A stretch of DNA of 64,000 bases. Source: Malassezia japonica (lineage: Eukaryota; Basidiomycota; Malasseziomycetes; Malasseziales; Malasseziaceae). Positions 1-10,485 of this stretch are shown in pieces; positions within the stretch are counted from its first letter, which is position 1; each line of letters starts with the position of its first letter. The stretch is from the NCBI RefSeq assembly GCF_029542785.1, contig NC_083371.1, positions 558,001-622,000 of the forward strand. The letters are read 5' to 3'. The position numbers and the translations under genes are program-made. Under the pieces are notes generated by a model that did no database searches, was not told the origin of the DNA, and saw only the letters and a program-made list of their open reading frames with translations.

Positions 1-60
1 TCCTCTCGACACGACGGCCCCGACCGCGACGTGCGACGCCCTGAGAGTGCGCCGCGATAG
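1..60 (+). CDS. Possible 3' end of an upstream gene (partial)
   Basis: Frame 1 is open from base 1 and ends in TAG at 58-60, giving 19 arginine- and proline-rich residues. It could be the C-terminus of a gene whose body lies left of the window, 44 bp before Yos1. Nothing in so short a piece identifies a family, and it could equally be non-coding. Confidence 0.25.
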   Translation, partial: SSRHDGPDRDVRRPESAPR

Positions 61-104
61 TGTGCCGAAACGTGCCTAATCTCTAGTCATATTGTATACT
101 GGTG

Positions 105-401
105 ATGCTGGGCCTTGGTACCATCTTTTACACGGCGCTCCTGCTCGTCAATGCGATCGCTGTGCTGAACGAGGACCGATTCTTGAACCGAAGTACGTCA
201 TGCCCCTAACGCAGTCGGCTGGTCGACAAACTCGCGTAGCATGAGCTTTGACGATACCGGCGATGCGGGCGTCAAAGCGCGGCTCGTCAACTTGATCAGC
301 GCCGTGCGGGTCCTCCTCCGAAGTACGTCTCCCCCACTGACAAAGTCCCCCTCATCGCTGTGAATATCATTGTAATTTTCTACGAGTTGATCCTAGGGTA
401 G
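105..401 (+). CDS. YOS1: Yos1-like ER-Golgi transport protein
   Basis: Exons 105-192, 215-322 and 346-401 join to an 83-residue protein. Yos1 (IER3IP1 in animals) is a small membrane protein needed for COPII-dependent ER-to-Golgi transport together with Yip1 and Yif1. The N-terminus, MLGLGTIFYTALLLVNAIAV, is the family's hydrophobic segment, followed by LNEDRFLNR; a second hydrophobic segment, IAVNIIVIFYELILG, ends the protein. Size and two-segment layout match the family. Both introns are tiny (22 and 23 nt) with GTACGT donors and CTAAC or CTGAC branch motifs, and each falls within a codon that is restored to isoleucine. Without removing them no frame covers the conserved protein. Confidence 0.88.
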
Positions 402-600
402 ATAGCATGCAATTCCTGCGCTGCTGAGCATCTATTTTTGCCTGCCACCTTTGGGCGTATTTTGCCCATCCTGCGCATTTCTCCGGCCTTCCGGTGTTGG
501 TTGGGAATTTTGTGGATCGCTGGATCGGGCGTGTCGATTCTATTCGGTTGACCCGTGTTGATCTACGCCCGCCATTCCCCATCCGGCGACATCAAAACCG

Positions 601-3600
601 ATGTCGTACGAGGACATGGATGCGCTCGCCATAGGGCCTGTTGACCCCTACCTATCGGCAGGGGGGCCCAGCGGCGCGCCGCGCCCGCCGCCGCGTAGCG
701 AGGCGAAGGAGCAGCGCCGCCGGAAGCGGCGGATGCAGCTTGCCGCTGCGCTCGTCGAGGCGGACAACGACGAGATCCAGCGCCGCGTCGCATTCCTTGC
801 GTCGATGGATCCCAAGGCCAAGGACCGCCCCACGCAGGTCTCGCTCGTGCCAAAGTACGCCAACCAAAGCGTCTTGTTTCACGAGGCCCTCGCTGGGTAC
901 ACGCAGCAGACGCGGCCGGTGTACGTCCACACGCCCCAGTCGATGCGCGAGCTTACCCGCTCGTACCTCGGCATGGGCGCACAGTGGATTGGCGACGACT
1001 CGCAGGAGATGCACATGATCGACGATAGCACTGCCCAGCGCGGCGACATGGCGTCGGTTGAGAGCGTTGCCCAGAACCTCTTGCAGCTGCAGCTCTCGCC
1101 GAAGCAGTTTGGATCGCCGTTTGTTGCATGGCAGCCGCCAGAGCCGCAGCCGCCAGAGGAAGCGCCGCCCGAAGCGCCCGAGCTGGAGCGGCCCGCCTTG
1201 CGCTCCTCGTCGTCGATGCCGTCGCTGACAGAGGCCGTCAAGGAGGAGCGGGACGAGGTGCCGGACGTGTCGATGGACACGACGCAGACCAGCGCACAGG
1301 ACCTGACGCGCAGCGCGCTCATGCTCCAGCGCATTCGCAAGTCGCGTGTCATTTCCGAATCCAAGAGCGTCGGCGATGCGGACCTCAGCGAGGACATGGA
1401 CGAGCCGCCCGCCGAGCCAGCGGAAGCCAGCCAAGTCTCAGAAGAGCCAAGTGTGGACGCCGAGCCGGAGCAGCCGCCGCCGGTCGAGCCGACATCCGAC
1501 CTGCTCGGCTTCCGCGCGCGCGTTCTCAAGCCCAGGGCGGAGCGCCGCCGGTCGAGCCGGCGGCACTCGCTCGCGGTGTCTGGCTGGCCAGAAGAGTCGG
1601 CACTGGCCGAGTCTGCACCCGAGACGCCCGCGATTGAGCAGAACCACCAGCAGGAGTCGCACTCGGACATGACGACACGTCAGCTGCAGCGCCTCTTGCA
1701 GGGCAAAGGCGACGTGGACTCGCAGCACGGCACGTCGGATGCGGGGCACAGTGCGAATAGTGCGCCCCTCGAGAACCTCGCGCCGATGCTTGCCCGCCGC
1801 GAAACGGCGCGTGCAAACGATCTCACGTCTGCCAAGTGGACGAAGCGCAAGAGCGGACTTCGCGCACTCTTTCCCTTTGAGCGCCGCAAGCCCCCCAAGG
1901 CGCATGCGAACGAGCCCACGGACAAGCCCATGATCCAGCTCGACACGGGCGACGAGAGCGTCGGTGCGCCGCAGTGGCGGGGCATGATTGAGGAGTCGCC
2001 CGTGATGGAGCGCCCGCGCGGCAGCAGCGCCGTGCAGTTTGCGTCCACCGCACAGACCTACGGCGACGAGGACCTGATTGGTGTGAGCCTCAAGACGCCG
2101 GTCGTCGACAACGACCGCCCGGACGAGGCATGGGCCCAGCCCGAGGCGCCTGCCGCGCACGACGCATCGTACGAACCTGCGCCTGTCGAGCCTGCCGGGC
2201 CGCGTTCCAAGGGCCTGACGTACATTTGCATTCCCGCACCGCTCGAGTACACGCCGCGCGAGTTTCCCGTGACGCCGTTCTTCGTGCCGCATGGCGCGTT
2301 CTACGTCGACGATCGCGGCGTCGTTCTACCCCGCAACAAGACGCAGGACGAGGCGCACTTTGAGCTCGACTTTGGCCCGGTGCAGGTACCGGAAGGCATC
2401 GGGCGCCGCGTCCTGTACCCCACTACCGCGCTCTTTCGCAACGCGCTCGTCTCGCGCGACGACGACCACGAAGGCTGGGGCTTTGAGCGCTACACGAACG
2501 CGCTGGCCTACTTCAAGCCGTCTTTGTACGCAGACGACGACGACTCGGACGACGAGGTGCCACTGATGGACGTGCGTATTCAGACTAGGGAAGAGCACCT
2601 CGCACGGCGCCGCGTCCACCGCGAACGTGTCCGCCGGAAGCGTGCGCACCTCGAGCGCCGGCGCCTGCGTGAGCTGGCCAAGCGCCAAGGAAAGCGCGCG
2701 TCCGTCTTTGGTATCGAGGAAGAGAGCAGCGAGTACGAATCCGACTCGGCGTCCACCGACTGGTCGGGCTTCAGCAGCGACGAGACGGACCCCGATGAGC
2801 CGTGGAAGGACGACCGCCGCCCTGCCGGAAAGCTGTACGGCAAGAGTCTCATTGGCCTTGCCGGCGAGCAGGACGTGCAGCGCCAGAACAAGGTGCGCTT
2901 CTACGGCCAGGTCAACCCCGACCGGCACAGCGCGCCGCCGGAAGGACTGGGCGGGTTCTACAACGATACGCGCGAGCGCATGGCCAAGGTATTTGGTCCT
3001 CATCCCCGCTGGATGAACGACATTGCGCGCAGGGAGGAAAAAAGCCAGCAGGAGCAGTACGATGCACTCAAGGTCGGCGGGACGCCGCTGCTCGACACGC
3101 AAGAGACCACGGATTTGTTAATGGAACCTGGCGTGCAAGAGGGCATAATTTACCCGTCCGTGCACGACGCAGAAGAGGCCGAGGCGCTCGCTGCGGAGGC
3201 GGCCGACGATGCAGCCGTCGCCGCATGGCAGGACTCGAGCGACGACGACCTCCCGAAAGAAAAGCCGCGCTTCGACAAGAGCCGCCCGCGCTGGGAGGCG
3301 AGGGAGGAAGACGATATCCCTCTGAACCGCCTGCGCCGCCGCTCGACTGCCGCCGACGCCAACTCGCTCGCGGGCGAGTCGGACGACGAGCAGCCGCTAG
3401 GCAACCGCCACCGCCAGGCGGCCATCATCGCCGAAAACCAGGCGCTGATCAAGCAGCTGCTCGAGGAAAACCGGCAGGTGCGCATGTCGCTCCAGATGCT
3501 CACGTCGATGCCGTACGCCGCGGGGATGCCATTCGCTCCGCCGTGGATGCCGCCGGCACGCTCGTCAGGCGGATTTGGGTCGATGCTCCATATCGACGAG

Positions 3601-4827
3601 GACGTGCCGCTCCTCGACATGGACAATGTGCAGGATATCGGCATGGTCGACCCTGCAATGCTCCATGGCCCCATGCATGGCATGCCAGAGTCCTTTGAAA
3701 AAGGCGCGCCGGTCTACGAACAGCAGCCGGACGAGCACACAGGCGGGCTCGACGGGGCAGAGATGCAGGCGCCCAGCCCCGCCACGCAGGCCATTCCCAC
3801 TTGGGACTCGACCAACGTCCAGCCCGAGGTCTTTGAGTGGCTCGCAGCGTCCGAGGCGGCACACCCCGACGCAGCTGTCCAGGGGCCGCGCTTTGAAGAG
3901 GTAGCCGAGGACCATGCAGCGTCGCAGGAGGCTACCAAAGAGGCTCCGCACGACGCTCGAGAGGGCGCGCAAGCACCTGAGCCTGCACAGGGCGAGGCTG
4001 CTGGCCCTGGGCCGACAGAAGAGCACGACAGCCTCACTGAAGCCGAGCGCGAGTACGACACAGCGTACGCTGCCGCGGAGCAAGAGGCAGCTGAGGAGGC
4101 ACAGGCAGAGGCTGAGCAGGCGCGGCAGGAGGCCGAGGCCGCAGCTGCACAGTATGCCGCCGAGCATGACTACGCAGACGACCCGGTATACGCATCGCAC
4201 AATGTCTGGGATGGCGAGGGGTGGGACGCGACGCGGCAAGAGTCCTACATGGACAATGGGATGCCGGGGTACGACGCGTACGAGCACGGCTACAACCCTG
4301 CGTATGAGAAGTACAATGGATACGACCAGGGCGACGGATACGCTCATGGGTATGCCCACGCTGAGGGCGCGTACGACGGCGAGTACGACACCAATGCGTA
4401 CAGTGCCTGGGACCAGGGGTACGGCCCCGAGCACTTTGGTCCTACGCAAGGCTACGGTCAAGAGCAGTACGACCCGACCCAAGCGTACGCGGAGCATGAT
4501 CCAGCGCAGGGGTACGATCAGGCGCACTATGATCAAGGCTATGCGCACGAGCATGCCTACGGTGGTGACGGACATGTGCATGAGCACGCTAATGATCAGG
4601 GATATGCCAACGAGCATGCCTATGATGGCCAAGGGTACGCCCAGGGCCAAGGCTATGACTACGAGCATACCTATGACCATGGCTACACGCACCAGGACGC
4701 CTACGACCACGGCTACGCCCAGGACCGGATGGACGATCAGTACGCGCCCGACCAGCCCGAGGCCCACCACCCGTCGCACCATGAAACAGCCGACCTCCTT
4801 GAACTATACTCGGACGAGGCTCCATAG
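601..4827 (+). CDS. Large acidic protein with Tyr/Gly/His repeat tail, function unknown
   Basis: A single uninterrupted frame of 1408 residues starting at ATG 601. I recognise no catalytic domain. The most ordered stretch is about residues 535-800: a segment beginning LTYICIPAPLEYTPREF, a highly basic helix around 665-700, and the patch KLYGKSLIGLAGEQ followed by NKVRFYGQ near 745-775. From memory, proteins carrying a similar KLYGKSL patch occur in other basidiomycetes as uncharacterised proteins. Residues about 940-970 could form a short coiled coil. The rest is disordered and rich in Glu, Pro and Ser. The last 200 residues are imperfect repeats of Tyr, Gly, His, Asp and Gln, of prion-like composition. 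The stop lies 7 bp from the stop of the convergent glycosylase gene. No function is proposed. Confidence 0.85.
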   Translation: MSYEDMDALAIGPVDPYLSAGGPSGAPRPPPRSEAKEQRRRKRRMQLAAALVEADNDEIQRRVAFLASMDPKAKDRPTQVSLVPKYANQSVLFHEALAGYTQQTRPVYVHTPQSMRELTRSYLGMGAQWIGDDSQEMHMIDDSTAQRGDMASVESVAQNLLQLQLSPKQFGSPFVAWQPPEPQPPEEAPPEAPELERPALRSSSSMPSLTEAVKEERDEVPDVSMDTTQTSAQDLTRSALMLQRIRKSRVISESKSVGDADLSEDMDEPPAEPAEASQVSEEPSVDAEPEQPPPVEPTSDLLGFRARVLKPRAERRRSSRRHSLAVSGWPEESALAESAPETPAIEQNHQQESHSDMTTRQLQRLLQGKGDVDSQHGTSDAGHSANSAPLENLAPMLARRETARANDLTSAKWTKRKSGLRALFPFERRKPPKAHANEPTDKPMIQLDTGDESVGAPQWRGMIEESPVMERPRGSSAVQFASTAQTYGDEDLIGVSLKTPVVDNDRPDEAWAQPEAPAAHDASYEPAPVEPAGPRSKGLTYICIPAPLEYTPREFPVTPFFVPHGAFYVDDRGVVLPRNKTQDEAHFELDFGPVQVPEGIGRRVLYPTTALFRNALVSRDDDHEGWGFERYTNALAYFKPSLYADDDDSDDEVPLMDVRIQTREEHLARRRVHRERVRRKRAHLERRRLRELAKRQGKRASVFGIEEESSEYESDSASTDWSGFSSDETDPDEPWKDDRRPAGKLYGKSLIGLAGEQDVQRQNKVRFYGQVNPDRHSAPPEGLGGFYNDTRERMAKVFGPHPRWMNDIARREEKSQQEQYDALKVGGTPLLDTQETTDLLMEPGVQEGIIYPSVHDAEEAEALAAEAADDAAVAAWQDSSDDDLPKEKPRFDKSRPRWEAREEDDIPLNRLRRRSTAADANSLAGESDDEQPLGNRHRQAAIIAENQALIKQLLEENRQVRMSLQMLTSMPYAAGMPFAPPWMPPARSSGGFGSMLHIDEDVPLLDMDNVQDIGMVDPAMLHGPMHGMPESFEKGAPVYEQQPDEHTGGLDGAEMQAPSPATQAIPTWDSTNVQPEVFEWLAASEAAHPDAAVQGPRFEEVAEDHAASQEATKEAPHDAREGAQAPEPAQGEAAGPGPTEEHDSLTEAEREYDTAYAAAEQEAAEEAQAEAEQARQEAEAAAAQYAAEHDYADDPVYASHNVWDGEGWDATRQESYMDNGMPGYDAYEHGYNPAYEKYNGYDQGDGYAHGYAHAEGAYDGEYDTNAYSAWDQGYGPEHFGPTQGYGQEQYDPTQAYAEHDPAQGYDQAHYDQGYAHEHAYGGDGHVHEHANDQGYANEHAYDGQGYAQGQGYDYEHTYDHGYTHQDAYDHGYAQDRMDDQYAPDQPEAHHPSHHETADLLELYSDEAP
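4210..4795 (+). repeat. Degenerate repeats coding Tyr/Gly/His/Asp/Gln-rich tail
   Basis: The 3' end of the 1408-residue gene carries imperfect repeats whose translation cycles through units such as YDQGYAHEHAY and GYAQGQGY. Tyrosines recur every 5-10 residues. The composition resembles phase-separating or prion-like domains. Unit length varies, so slipped-strand expansion followed by divergence is a likely origin. Confidence 0.75.
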
Positions 4828-4834
4828 ATGTACA

Positions 4835-5587
4835 TTACCAATGTCCAATGCATGGGACATCAACCATCCTCCCGCCCTCGGATCCTACGGTGGGAAACGC
4901 CGCGAGAAGCGCCACGATATGAGACATGATGCGCACCTTGCCCGGCAGCTGGTGGTGTGTGACGCGCGCGCTTGTGGACGGTGTCGAGAAAAAGAGCGTC
5001 ACGGTCCCGTCGTCGTGGGTAACACACGCAGGAAGCACGCCGTACCCCGCATCGATTGCAGGGAACGTCTTGTCCGGCGCATTCTTTGGCGCAAACCAAA
5101 AGCCCAGGACCGACGGTGGAAAGGAGAGAGGCACACTCGTAGGTCCAACTTTGTTCTTTTTCTGTAGCACCTTGAGAAAGACTTGCCCAATTTGCTTTCC
5201 TACAAAGCATACCACTTTGGGGCGGTACGTGCGCACTTTTTCGACGAGCTCCGGCACGCCCATCTCGAGCTCGGTCATGGCAAGCTGCTCGCTCTTGCGC
5301 GTCGGCCGGTGTGCCAAGTTGGTCAACCCCAGACGGAACGGCTCCTGCGACGGAAAAGTATGGTCCTCGCTCGGGGCGAGGCGCTTCGTCGTCAAGCCCG
5401 ACTGGTGCACGCATGCATAAAAGTGGTTCGAGCGGTGCGCATAATGCCGCTGCTGTGCGCCCGATTCCGCCCCTGGATTGATGCCACAGAACAGCACCTC
5501 GAGCCCACTCGCCAAGTAGTCCGGCACGCGCTGTGCCTCCTGCTTGCGAAAGAAGCGCGACGTGACACGCTCCGGCGCTCGAACCAT
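4835..5587 (-). CDS. Mismatch-specific thymine/uracil DNA glycosylase (TDG/Mug family)
   Basis: The 250-residue protein belongs to the UDG superfamily. TDG/Mug enzymes excise T or U opposite G, starting base excision repair in the nucleus. Visible motifs are LFCGINPGAES near the N-terminus (the GINPG motif with the catalytic asparagine), HRSNHFYACVHQSGLT, a VVCFVGKQIG strand, and STPSTSARVTHH, which corresponds to the C-terminal active-site loop. I chose the Met at 5587, not an upstream one at 5665, because the family core starts just after it and the divergent thioesterase starts at 5609. That leaves 21 bp between the two start codons, a bidirectional promoter of minimal size. The gene is intronless. 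Confidence 0.87.
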   Translation of the reverse strand: MVRAPERVTSRFFRKQEAQRVPDYLASGLEVLFCGINPGAESGAQQRHYAHRSNHFYACVHQSGLTTKRLAPSEDHTFPSQEPFRLGLTNLAHRPTRKSEQLAMTELEMGVPELVEKVRTYRPKVVCFVGKQIGQVFLKVLQKKNKVGPTSVPLSFPPSVLGFWFAPKNAPDKTFPAIDAGYGVLPACVTHDDGTVTLFFSTPSTSARVTHHQLPGKVRIMSHIVALLAAFPTVGSEGGRMVDVPCIGHW

Positions 5588-5608
5588 CAAGTGGAGGTTC
5601 TCACGACG

Positions 5609-6205
5609 ATGTTTGCCTCGAGGGTCGTGCGCACGCCGTGTGTGCGCTTTGTGCGTAGCGTGCACAAGTCGATGTACGTTGCCAATTTAATGCAGGATGG
5701 AAATCGATGGTCATGACTCGCACAACACCTCGCGTCTCGCGATCCAGGCGGCGCGCCCCGGCCGCATCGAGACCGAGTTTACGATCGGGAAGGAGAATTG
5801 TAGGTGGCCCTGCTCACCCAGTGAACCGCGCCGGGACGCTGCATGGTGGCCTCATTGCGACGCTAGTCGACTCGGTCGGCTCGCTTGCGGTAGCGTCCAA
5901 GGGATGGTACAATACCGGCATCTCGACCGACATTAACGCGACGTTTGTGCGCCCCGGCGGCCGTCTGGACGACAGCGTGCTCGTCACGGGCGAGGTGGTC
6001 GGTATGGGCAAGACGCTCGCGTACACACGCATTGAGTTCCGTGACCCCAAGACGAGCGCCATTGTGGGTACGTGCCTGTGCTGACGCAGCCTACGGAAGT
6101 CACACCAAGTTTGTTCGCATGGCGTTCGGGTCGCCGGAGAATGTTGTATTTAGCGAGTCGGGCGAGGAAGTGCTCGAAGGCACCATGCCTGCGGATACAA
6201 AGTAG
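5609..6205 (+). CDS. Hotdog-fold acyl-CoA thioesterase (PaaI/THEM2 type)
   Basis: Exons 5609-5673, 5696-5799, 5822-6067 and 6090-6205 give 176 residues. PaaI/ACOT13-type thioesterases hydrolyse acyl-CoA. The hotdog signature is clear: NRAGTLHGGLIATLVDSVGS, then STDINATFVRPGG and the closing strands VLVTGEVVGMGKTLAYT. The start was placed at 5609 because the first intron joins a basic, arginine-rich leader (MFASRVVRTPCVRFVRSVHK) in frame to the family core; the leader could be a mitochondrial presequence, or the SVHKSM part may be the normal helix before the fold. All three introns are 22 nt; the second uses GTAGGT and CTCAC. The gene ends 1 bp before the Dhr1 stop on the other strand. Confidence 0.85.
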
Positions 6206-6206
6206 T

Positions 6207-9200
6207 CTATGCCTGCGTGATCCACCGCCCGTTTTCGTAGCGCTGCTTGGCGGTGATTGCGGGGAGCTCCCAGCCCATACCTTGGCCCGCGCCGCCGTCC
6301 TGCGCCGCACCGCCGTACCGTGGCGTGAGGAGCACGTCGCGCTCGGGCGCCGCGCTTTCGCCCTGGCGCAGCGCCTTGATCGAGCTGGTGAGCTTGCCAA
6401 GCAGCGACGAGGGCTGGGCCTCGGTCGGCTGCGAATACGTGCAGAGCGTCTTGCCGAGCTTGGGCAGCCACGCAGGGTTGACACGCGTAAGCGTCTTGAG
6501 CCATACCTTGCGTGCGGGTCCCTCGACGCCTTCGACCGTCGCCTCCTTCGATGAGCTCTGATGCAGCTCGCCAAAGACGATCCACTCGGGCGGCGTGCGG
6601 TGGAAAAAGGTTGAGCTCATGTGGATAAACGTCGGGCCGTGGACGCCGAGCGCAACGTACGGCACGCCGCGCGTGCTCGCAAGCTTGCTTCCGCGCACGG
6701 CTGGCGTCCCTTCTGCCTCGGGCGCATCAACAATGTCGGCGCGCACTGCAACGCGGTCGACATAGATGGCGCAGAGAAGCTGCCGCAGGACCTTGCATTG
6801 TGTCGCATCCGGCGGAGCAAGGCCGGGATCGAGGATGCGTTCCGCATCCTTGTCGCGAATGCCGGCCAGGTTCGCCAGCAGGATATGCCCGAGCTGCGCG
6901 CGCAGCTTGTGGATCTCCTCCATCGCCTTGAGGCGCACATAGTGCGAGCGGCAGAAAGCGCGTGACGAGCCCTTCGAAGCCTCGTGCGCGTATGCGCCGA
7001 CAACGCTCAAGAGACGGAACGCGTCGCTCTGGCCCTCGCCAAGAGCATCAAATACGCGCAGCGCGCCGTAGTACGCAGCCCGCGCTTTCCGGCGTGCCTC
7101 TTTGGCCTCGGCAGGGTCCATATCGAGCGGCACGGTCTGTGTCGTGTCCTCCCGCTCAAAGATGTCGCCGACGCTGAGCGCCGCGACGATGGCAACAGCG
7201 TACGGCAGGCACCCGTGCTGGTTGCCTTGCGCAAGTAGCTTGGCGTAGCGGGGAAGCACCGGGAAGAGCGCCATGGCGCGCCCGAGCTCGGTGATCGAGG
7301 CGTGCATATCGCGCTTTCCGCTCGCCTTGCGAGCCTCGCTCTGCTCGAGGGCACCGAGATGCATCAGCATGCGCTCGGCGCCGCGGAGTGCGTCGCGGTC
7401 TGGCGCTGTAGGGAAGGGGAAGTTGGCCACATTGTCAATGTTCATCGCCTTCATTTGGAGCACAAGACCCTCGACCGGCGTGCGCAGAATTTCCGGCACA
7501 CTAAAGTCGGGGAATACGTCTTCGTACACCGCGGAAGAGTACAGGCGGTAGCAGTGACCGGGGCCGGTACGGCCTGCACGACCAGCACGCTGCGCGGCCG
7601 ACGCCTTGCTGATCCACGCAATGTCATAGGACTGCACTTGGCTGCGCTGCTCAATGTGCCGCTCCTTTGCGCGGCCAGTATCCACGACATACTTGATGTT
7701 GGGGATGGTAATCGACGTCTCGGCCACGTTGGTCGCCACGACGACCAGGCGCGTGTTCTCCGGAGGATCCTCAAAAACGCGCTGCTGGTCGGCATTCGGA
7801 AGGAGCGAGTAGAGGGGAAGGATGTGCATCGGCATCGACGCAGGTTCAATGTCCTCTTCCTCTTCCTCGTCGCTGTCCAGCGCATCGGGGTCCGCCTCGA
7901 CATCCGGCTCGTCGACGTCCGCAAGCTCAGCCGTGCCAAGGTCGACATCCTCCGCTTCGATGTCTGCATCGCGCGCCGAGGGCGCAGTGTATTTTTGGCG
8001 GATTTCTTCCGCTCGCGCCTTCTTTGCAACAGCATCAGGACCGTAGCGCTGCTCGAGCTTGCGGCAGATGGTCGTGACCTCTTGCTGGCCCGTAACAAAC
8101 AGGAGAATTCCGCCTGCCGGAAGGCGCGCATGGATCTTGGACGCCTTCTTGACAGCCTCGGTAACGTAGTCCTGCACCGTCTTGCGGTTAAAGTGAATCG
8201 CAACAGGGTGCTGGCGCGCGCCGATCTGGATCAGGGGTGGGGGAATAGGGAAGAGCGTGCTGTTCTGCGTAAAGTCGCCGACACGCAGCGTCGCGCTCAT
8301 AATGACCAGGCGCAACGGACGAGGTGCCTCGAGCCCCTCGCCGCCAGCAGCCCAGCGCTGCTCACGCAGGCGCACGACGCGACTCAGCATACCGATCAGC
8401 ACGTCGGTGTTGACGCTGCGCTCGTGGGCCTCGTCGACAATGATCACGCTGTATTTCGTGAGGAGAAGGTCCTGTGCAAGCTCGCGGAGCAGGACACCGT
8501 CGGTCATGAACTTGAGCTGGGTATGCGGCCCTGTCGTGGCATCATACCGAATCTGGTGTGCGACATGATGCTTATCGAGGCCGAGCTCATGAGCGACACG
8601 GCGCGCCATGCTTACCGCCGCCACACGACGGGGCTGTGTCACGCCAATCATGCCAGGATTTGCTGCGTAAGTAGGGAAACGTACCGCTTCCGCCCGTGGC
8701 ATAGGCGGCTTCGTAGAGGAACTGGGGGACTTGGGTCGTCTTGCCGCTACCCGTTTCACCACAAAGCACGGTTACGGGGTTCTCGTTAATTGTGCGCACG
8801 ATCAGGTCCTCTTCGGCAACAACAGGGAGTGCCATGCGCGCCTCTTGCAGTGCATCGTCGCGCGTGACGGGGACGTGACGTACAGGCGCATTGTTTTTGC
8901 GGAAAAAGGCCTCTTCTTCAAAGAAGCGCTTGGCAAAGGTCGACTTGGCTGCAGGCGACTCAATATCGCGGCCGAGGGGGCCACGAACCTTGCCGTCCTG
9001 GGGACCGAGATCGCCGACACGGTCGACGCGGCCGCCGACGGGCTCAAGAGGGCGGCCTTCGAGCTCTGTGCTGCCTTTTTCAGGGCGTGCGAGGTGCAGT
9101 GCTTCCAGGGCCCACTGCTTGAAGGCTTTGGTACGACTTGACTCGCCGAGGCCCCAACGCTTGGACTGTGGTTCAGACGGGAGTTGTTCGTCATCGTCCT

Positions 9201-10431
9201 CGTCCTCTTCGTCGTCCTCTTCGTCTTCATCATCCTCATCATCCTCATCCTCATCGTCCTCATCGTCTTCCTCGTCGTCCTCTTCCTCATCCTCATCCTC
9301 GTCTTCATCGTCCTTATCCTCTTCCTCCTCCCCTTCCTCGACCTCATCATCACTCTCCTCCTCTACCGCCTTGCCTTTACCCTTGCCTTTACTTTTCGCT
9401 GCATCCAAGGCATCGAGTCCAGCTCCTTCCGGAAGCATACCACGCAGACGCATCGCATGGAGAAGCACAGCCTCTTCTTCCTCGTCCGTGTCTGTCCCCT
9501 CCGAATCCAATTCTTCCGTCGGCACAGACGAATCGCTATCCTCTCCATCCGCCTTCTCCGGCTTCTTCCACGCGCGTTCCTGTGCGATGCGTTCGCGAGA
9601 CTCTTGGATGGCCTTGTCGACGTCGTATACATGTTTGTCCTCGTCAGAGTCGTCGCTGCTGTCTGACTCTGGCGGGGGCGGTGGACCCGACTTGATGCGC
9701 TCCTGGATCGACATGTTGCTGCGCCCCTGCACCGACTTGCGCTGGCGCTTCCGCATCACCGGCATCACTGGCTTGCCGTCTGCGCCCGTCGCGAGCGCCG
9801 AGCCGAGCACCGGCGCCTGCTTGGGCTGCGGCGCGTCAAAGCGGCGTGCCGCCTCTTCGATGCGTGTCTGCCGTGCGCTGGAGTCGTCCTCCATGGGTTC
9901 GTGGACCGGGTCTTGATGCACGCGTTCTTCGCCTGTATCGACGTCGTGGTCGAGGTCTTCATCGTCCTCGTCCTCATCCACTTGAAAGGCCGCGCGGCGT
10001 CCGTGGCCCTGCTCACCGAGCATCTTTTGCACACGTTGTGCCTCCTTGGACGCGCGCCCCGTACCGAGTGTCGCGGCGCTGACCAGTTCGGTGCGGTCGC
10101 TGATTTCTGCCGACGACTGTGCGAGTTTCTGGATGAGCCGCTGCTTTTCCTCCTTGCGCAGCTTGTTCTCGATAAACTTGTCGAGGCGCTTGCGCTTCTT
10201 GGTATTAATCCTTGCGTTTTCGTCGTTTCCGCCCTCGCGCAGGAGTGCGCGGCGGCGTTTGTCCTGGCGTGCGAGTTCTTCACGCGTCGCATCGTCCATC
10301 ACGACCGCGTTCGAGTTCACCTCGCTCTCTGCGGCGCGCTCGCGCATCGACTTCTTGCCCTTGTGCGACGAGCCGCCAACGCTCGACTGCCGCGCCTTGG
10401 CATTGAACCTTTCGCGCCGCTTTGGCCCCAT
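6207..10431 (-). CDS. ECM16: DEAH-box RNA helicase Dhr1/Ecm16 (DHX37)
   Basis: Exons 10431-8685 and 8662-6207 give 1400 residues. Dhr1 unwinds U3 snoRNA from pre-rRNA during small-subunit maturation in the nucleolus. Visible helicase motifs: I GETGSGKTTQ (about residue 557), Ia TQPRRVAA, II VDEAHERS (about 656), III SATL and VI QRAGRAGRTG, followed by the helicase-associated C-terminal region. The N-terminus is basic and lysine-rich as in the family. A long Glu/Asp tract separates it from the helicase core. One 22-nt intron sits just after motif I and restores ANPGMIGVTQPRRV. The start is 54 bp upstream of the VMA6 stop in the same orientation. The identity is firm; the yeast symbol is used for orientation. 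Confidence 0.93.
9180..9362 (-). repeat. Low-complexity GAN/GAC tract coding poly-Glu/Asp
   Basis: About 180 bp of nearly pure GAA, GAG, GAC and GAT codons on the minus strand, within the Dhr1 N-terminal region. On the plus strand it is pyrimidine-rich (tcctc/tcatc). Acidic tracts are common in nucleolar proteins. The opposite strand gives a meaningless poly-serine frame. Confidence 0.85.
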
Positions 10432-10485
10432 CGTGGCAGGTGGAGGCCATTTTTTTCGGTTTACTCATCCAAGATCCAGCTACGG

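Noticed and set aside
7302..8789. A 495-codon open frame opposite the Dhr1 helicase core
   Set aside because: Same antisense artefact. The minus strand carries all helicase motifs.
9184..9360. A poly-serine or poly-leucine/isoleucine membrane-like frame on the plus strand
   Set aside because: It is the complement of the poly-Glu/Asp tract in Dhr1, not a serine-rich or membrane protein.
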